From NCBI GenBank assembly GCA_002367635.1, contig DFDI01000044.1:1-8431 (forward strand): DNA of 8,431 bases, read 5' to 3'. Below the pieces are notes generated by a model, which ran no database searches, was not told the origin of the DNA, and was given only the letters and a program-made list of their open reading frames with translations. Source of the DNA: Betaproteobacteria bacterium UBA3031 (GTDB lineage Bacteria > Pseudomonadota > Gammaproteobacteria > Burkholderiales > Eutrophovitaceae). Position numbers and translations under genes: made by a program. Shown piece by piece: positions 7,510 through 8,431 of this stretch; positions within the stretch are counted from its first letter, which is position 1, and the number at the start of each line of letters is the position of its first letter.

Positions 7510-8431
7510 TCAATTATCTAAGCGCCACTCAATAATGATGCTTGGCTGATTTTCCTGCGCGGCACAATGCCCGGATACGCCGATATTTCCGACAAATAGG
7601 GCTTCATCCGCTGAGAATGCCACAGGGGTGTTCAACCTTACCCAAGGGGGAACACCATCCAGTTGCCAAATTTTTCTAAGAGTTCGTCTTGGTCTATTTC
7701 GACCTAAGGAAAATCGCTTGTTACCTGCACCAAACGCAATGGTCACATCTCCAGACTCAAGCAGCTGCCTGGACACTCCCTCCCCAACAGATTCCGTAAA
7801 TTGCAAGTAACCCAAACCGAAAGGCAAATCAACAATCGCCTCTCCCTGCCAGACTTTGGACCAGTTCTCAGAAATACGACTATCTTTATTGAGGACATAG
7901 CAGTAATTTCGGTATCGTCTAATGCTGACGTGTTTCGTATCTACCGAAACACTCGCGCTCCTCTTCGCATCAGTGCATTGACGCAACGCCTCAATCATCC
8001 AAGAACGACCTGGGGCAACCGCGCCACGGCGCCGAAATAACTCTCTAAAAATATTGATGGCCCGCGGTTGAGACAATTGACTCAACCCATCAATCGCAAG
8101 CCCCCCACATGAGGACGTTAATACATCGATATCTTGCGTAGCCAACTCAGCAATCAACTCTCCGACTTCAGTTAAGTTTTGGACAGCATTTAGAATAGAC
8201 CTATCGAACGCTGGAAAGCGAGACCTCAATTGCGGCAATATGTCATTTCTGAAGTAATTTCTGGAAAATTTGTGGTCACTATTCGAGGGATCTTCTATCC
8301 ATTTAAGACCTCTTTGTTTGGCATACGCCATGATTTCTTTTCGCTCAACCCCCAACATTGGTCGGAAAATTTGCTTTCCCGAATCAAAATCATCTCGAAT
8401 TGAGAGCATTCCCGAAAGGCCATCAACCCCT
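7510..8431 (-). CDS. tilS: tRNA(Ile)-lysidine synthase TilS, 5'-truncated by the window edge
   Basis: TilS ligates lysine to C34 of the tRNA-Ile CAU anticodon with ATP, switching it from Met to Ile decoding. Only the C-terminal 306 codons are present. The reading frame stays open to the right edge through GVDGLSGM, which matches the GxxGLSxM segment after the PP-loop domain in other TilS proteins. The N-terminal SGGxDS ATP-binding motif therefore lies outside, and the internal Met at 8409 is not the start. Visible family traits are IFRPMLGV, WIEDPSNSD, RNYFRNDILPQLRSRFP and the C-terminal domain with GRNRPRRTLRKIWQ followed by GVPPWVR. The stop is TGA at 7512-7510. Neighbouring ndk is an unusual partner for tilS, which I remember mostly next to accA in proteobacteria. 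Confidence 0.93.
   Translation of the reverse strand, partial: GVDGLSGMLSIRDDFDSGKQIFRPMLGVERKEIMAYAKQRGLKWIEDPSNSDHKFSRNYFRNDILPQLRSRFPAFDRSILNAVQNLTEVGELIAELATQDIDVLTSSCGGLAIDGLSQLSQPRAINIFRELFRRRGAVAPGRSWMIEALRQCTDAKRSASVSVDTKHVSIRRYRNYCYVLNKDSRISENWSKVWQGEAIVDLPFGLGYLQFTESVGEGVSRQLLESGDVTIAFGAGNKRFSLGRNRPRRTLRKIWQLDGVPPWVRLNTPVAFSADEALFVGNIGVSGHCAAQENQPSIIIEWRLDN

Noticed and set aside
7510..8409. A complete 299-aa gene starting at Met 8409
   Set aside because: The frame continues open to the right edge with residues matching TilS, and the ATP-binding domain is missing, so this is the 3' part of a longer gene.

Overview
All eight protein genes in this window lie on the minus strand, so the transcriptional order runs from the right edge to the left: tilS (3' part only), ndk, rlmN, ispG, hisS, yfgM, bamB, der. 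This is a core housekeeping block of beta/gammaproteobacteria. I see no mobile element, CRISPR array, rRNA or tRNA gene, or defence gene. No stretch over 300 bases lacks a gene; the longest intergenic gap is 94 bases.

The lineage looks like the betaproteobacterial side of the Proteobacteria (Burkholderiales in the broad sense), probably an environmental clade of moderate GC content. This is inferred from remembered sequence traits, not from a search. IspG is the long (405 aa) form with the beta/xanthomonad-type C-terminal stretch. Der carries NKGE as the first G4 motif and the C-terminal domain reads like beta Der. HisS has the beta-like HCGGGALKSQMKKAD segment. BamB has a cysteine pair (VC...AAC) that I associate with beta homologues.

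Layout by position: 7510-8431, tilS lacking its N-terminal ATPase part beyond the window edge. 7416-7509, a 94-base gap with a good ribosome binding site for ndk and a GTTAACA direct repeat. 6990-7415 ndk and 5813-6985 rlmN, 4 bases apart. 4567-5784 ispG, following rlmN after only 28 bases; pilF and rodZ, which usually sit between these two genes, are absent. 3217-4503 hisS. 2545-3180 yfgM and 1427-2548 bamB, overlapping by 4 bases (GTGA). 18-1379 der, whose stop codon lies inside a heptanucleotide tandem repeat at the left edge (1-28).

Functionally the block joins translation quality and ribosome assembly (TilS makes lysidine in tRNA-Ile, RlmN methylates 23S rRNA and tRNA, HisS charges tRNA-His, Der matures the 50S subunit) with envelope protein export (YfgM at the Sec translocon, BamB in the outer-membrane BAM complex), isoprenoid synthesis (IspG) and nucleotide balance (Ndk). 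Tight spacing suggests at least ndk-rlmN-ispG and yfgM-bamB are co-transcribed. I find no undescribed system here. The points worth a second look are the missing pilF-rodZ, the tilS-ndk junction, insertions in RlmN, paired cysteines in BamB and the edge repeat.
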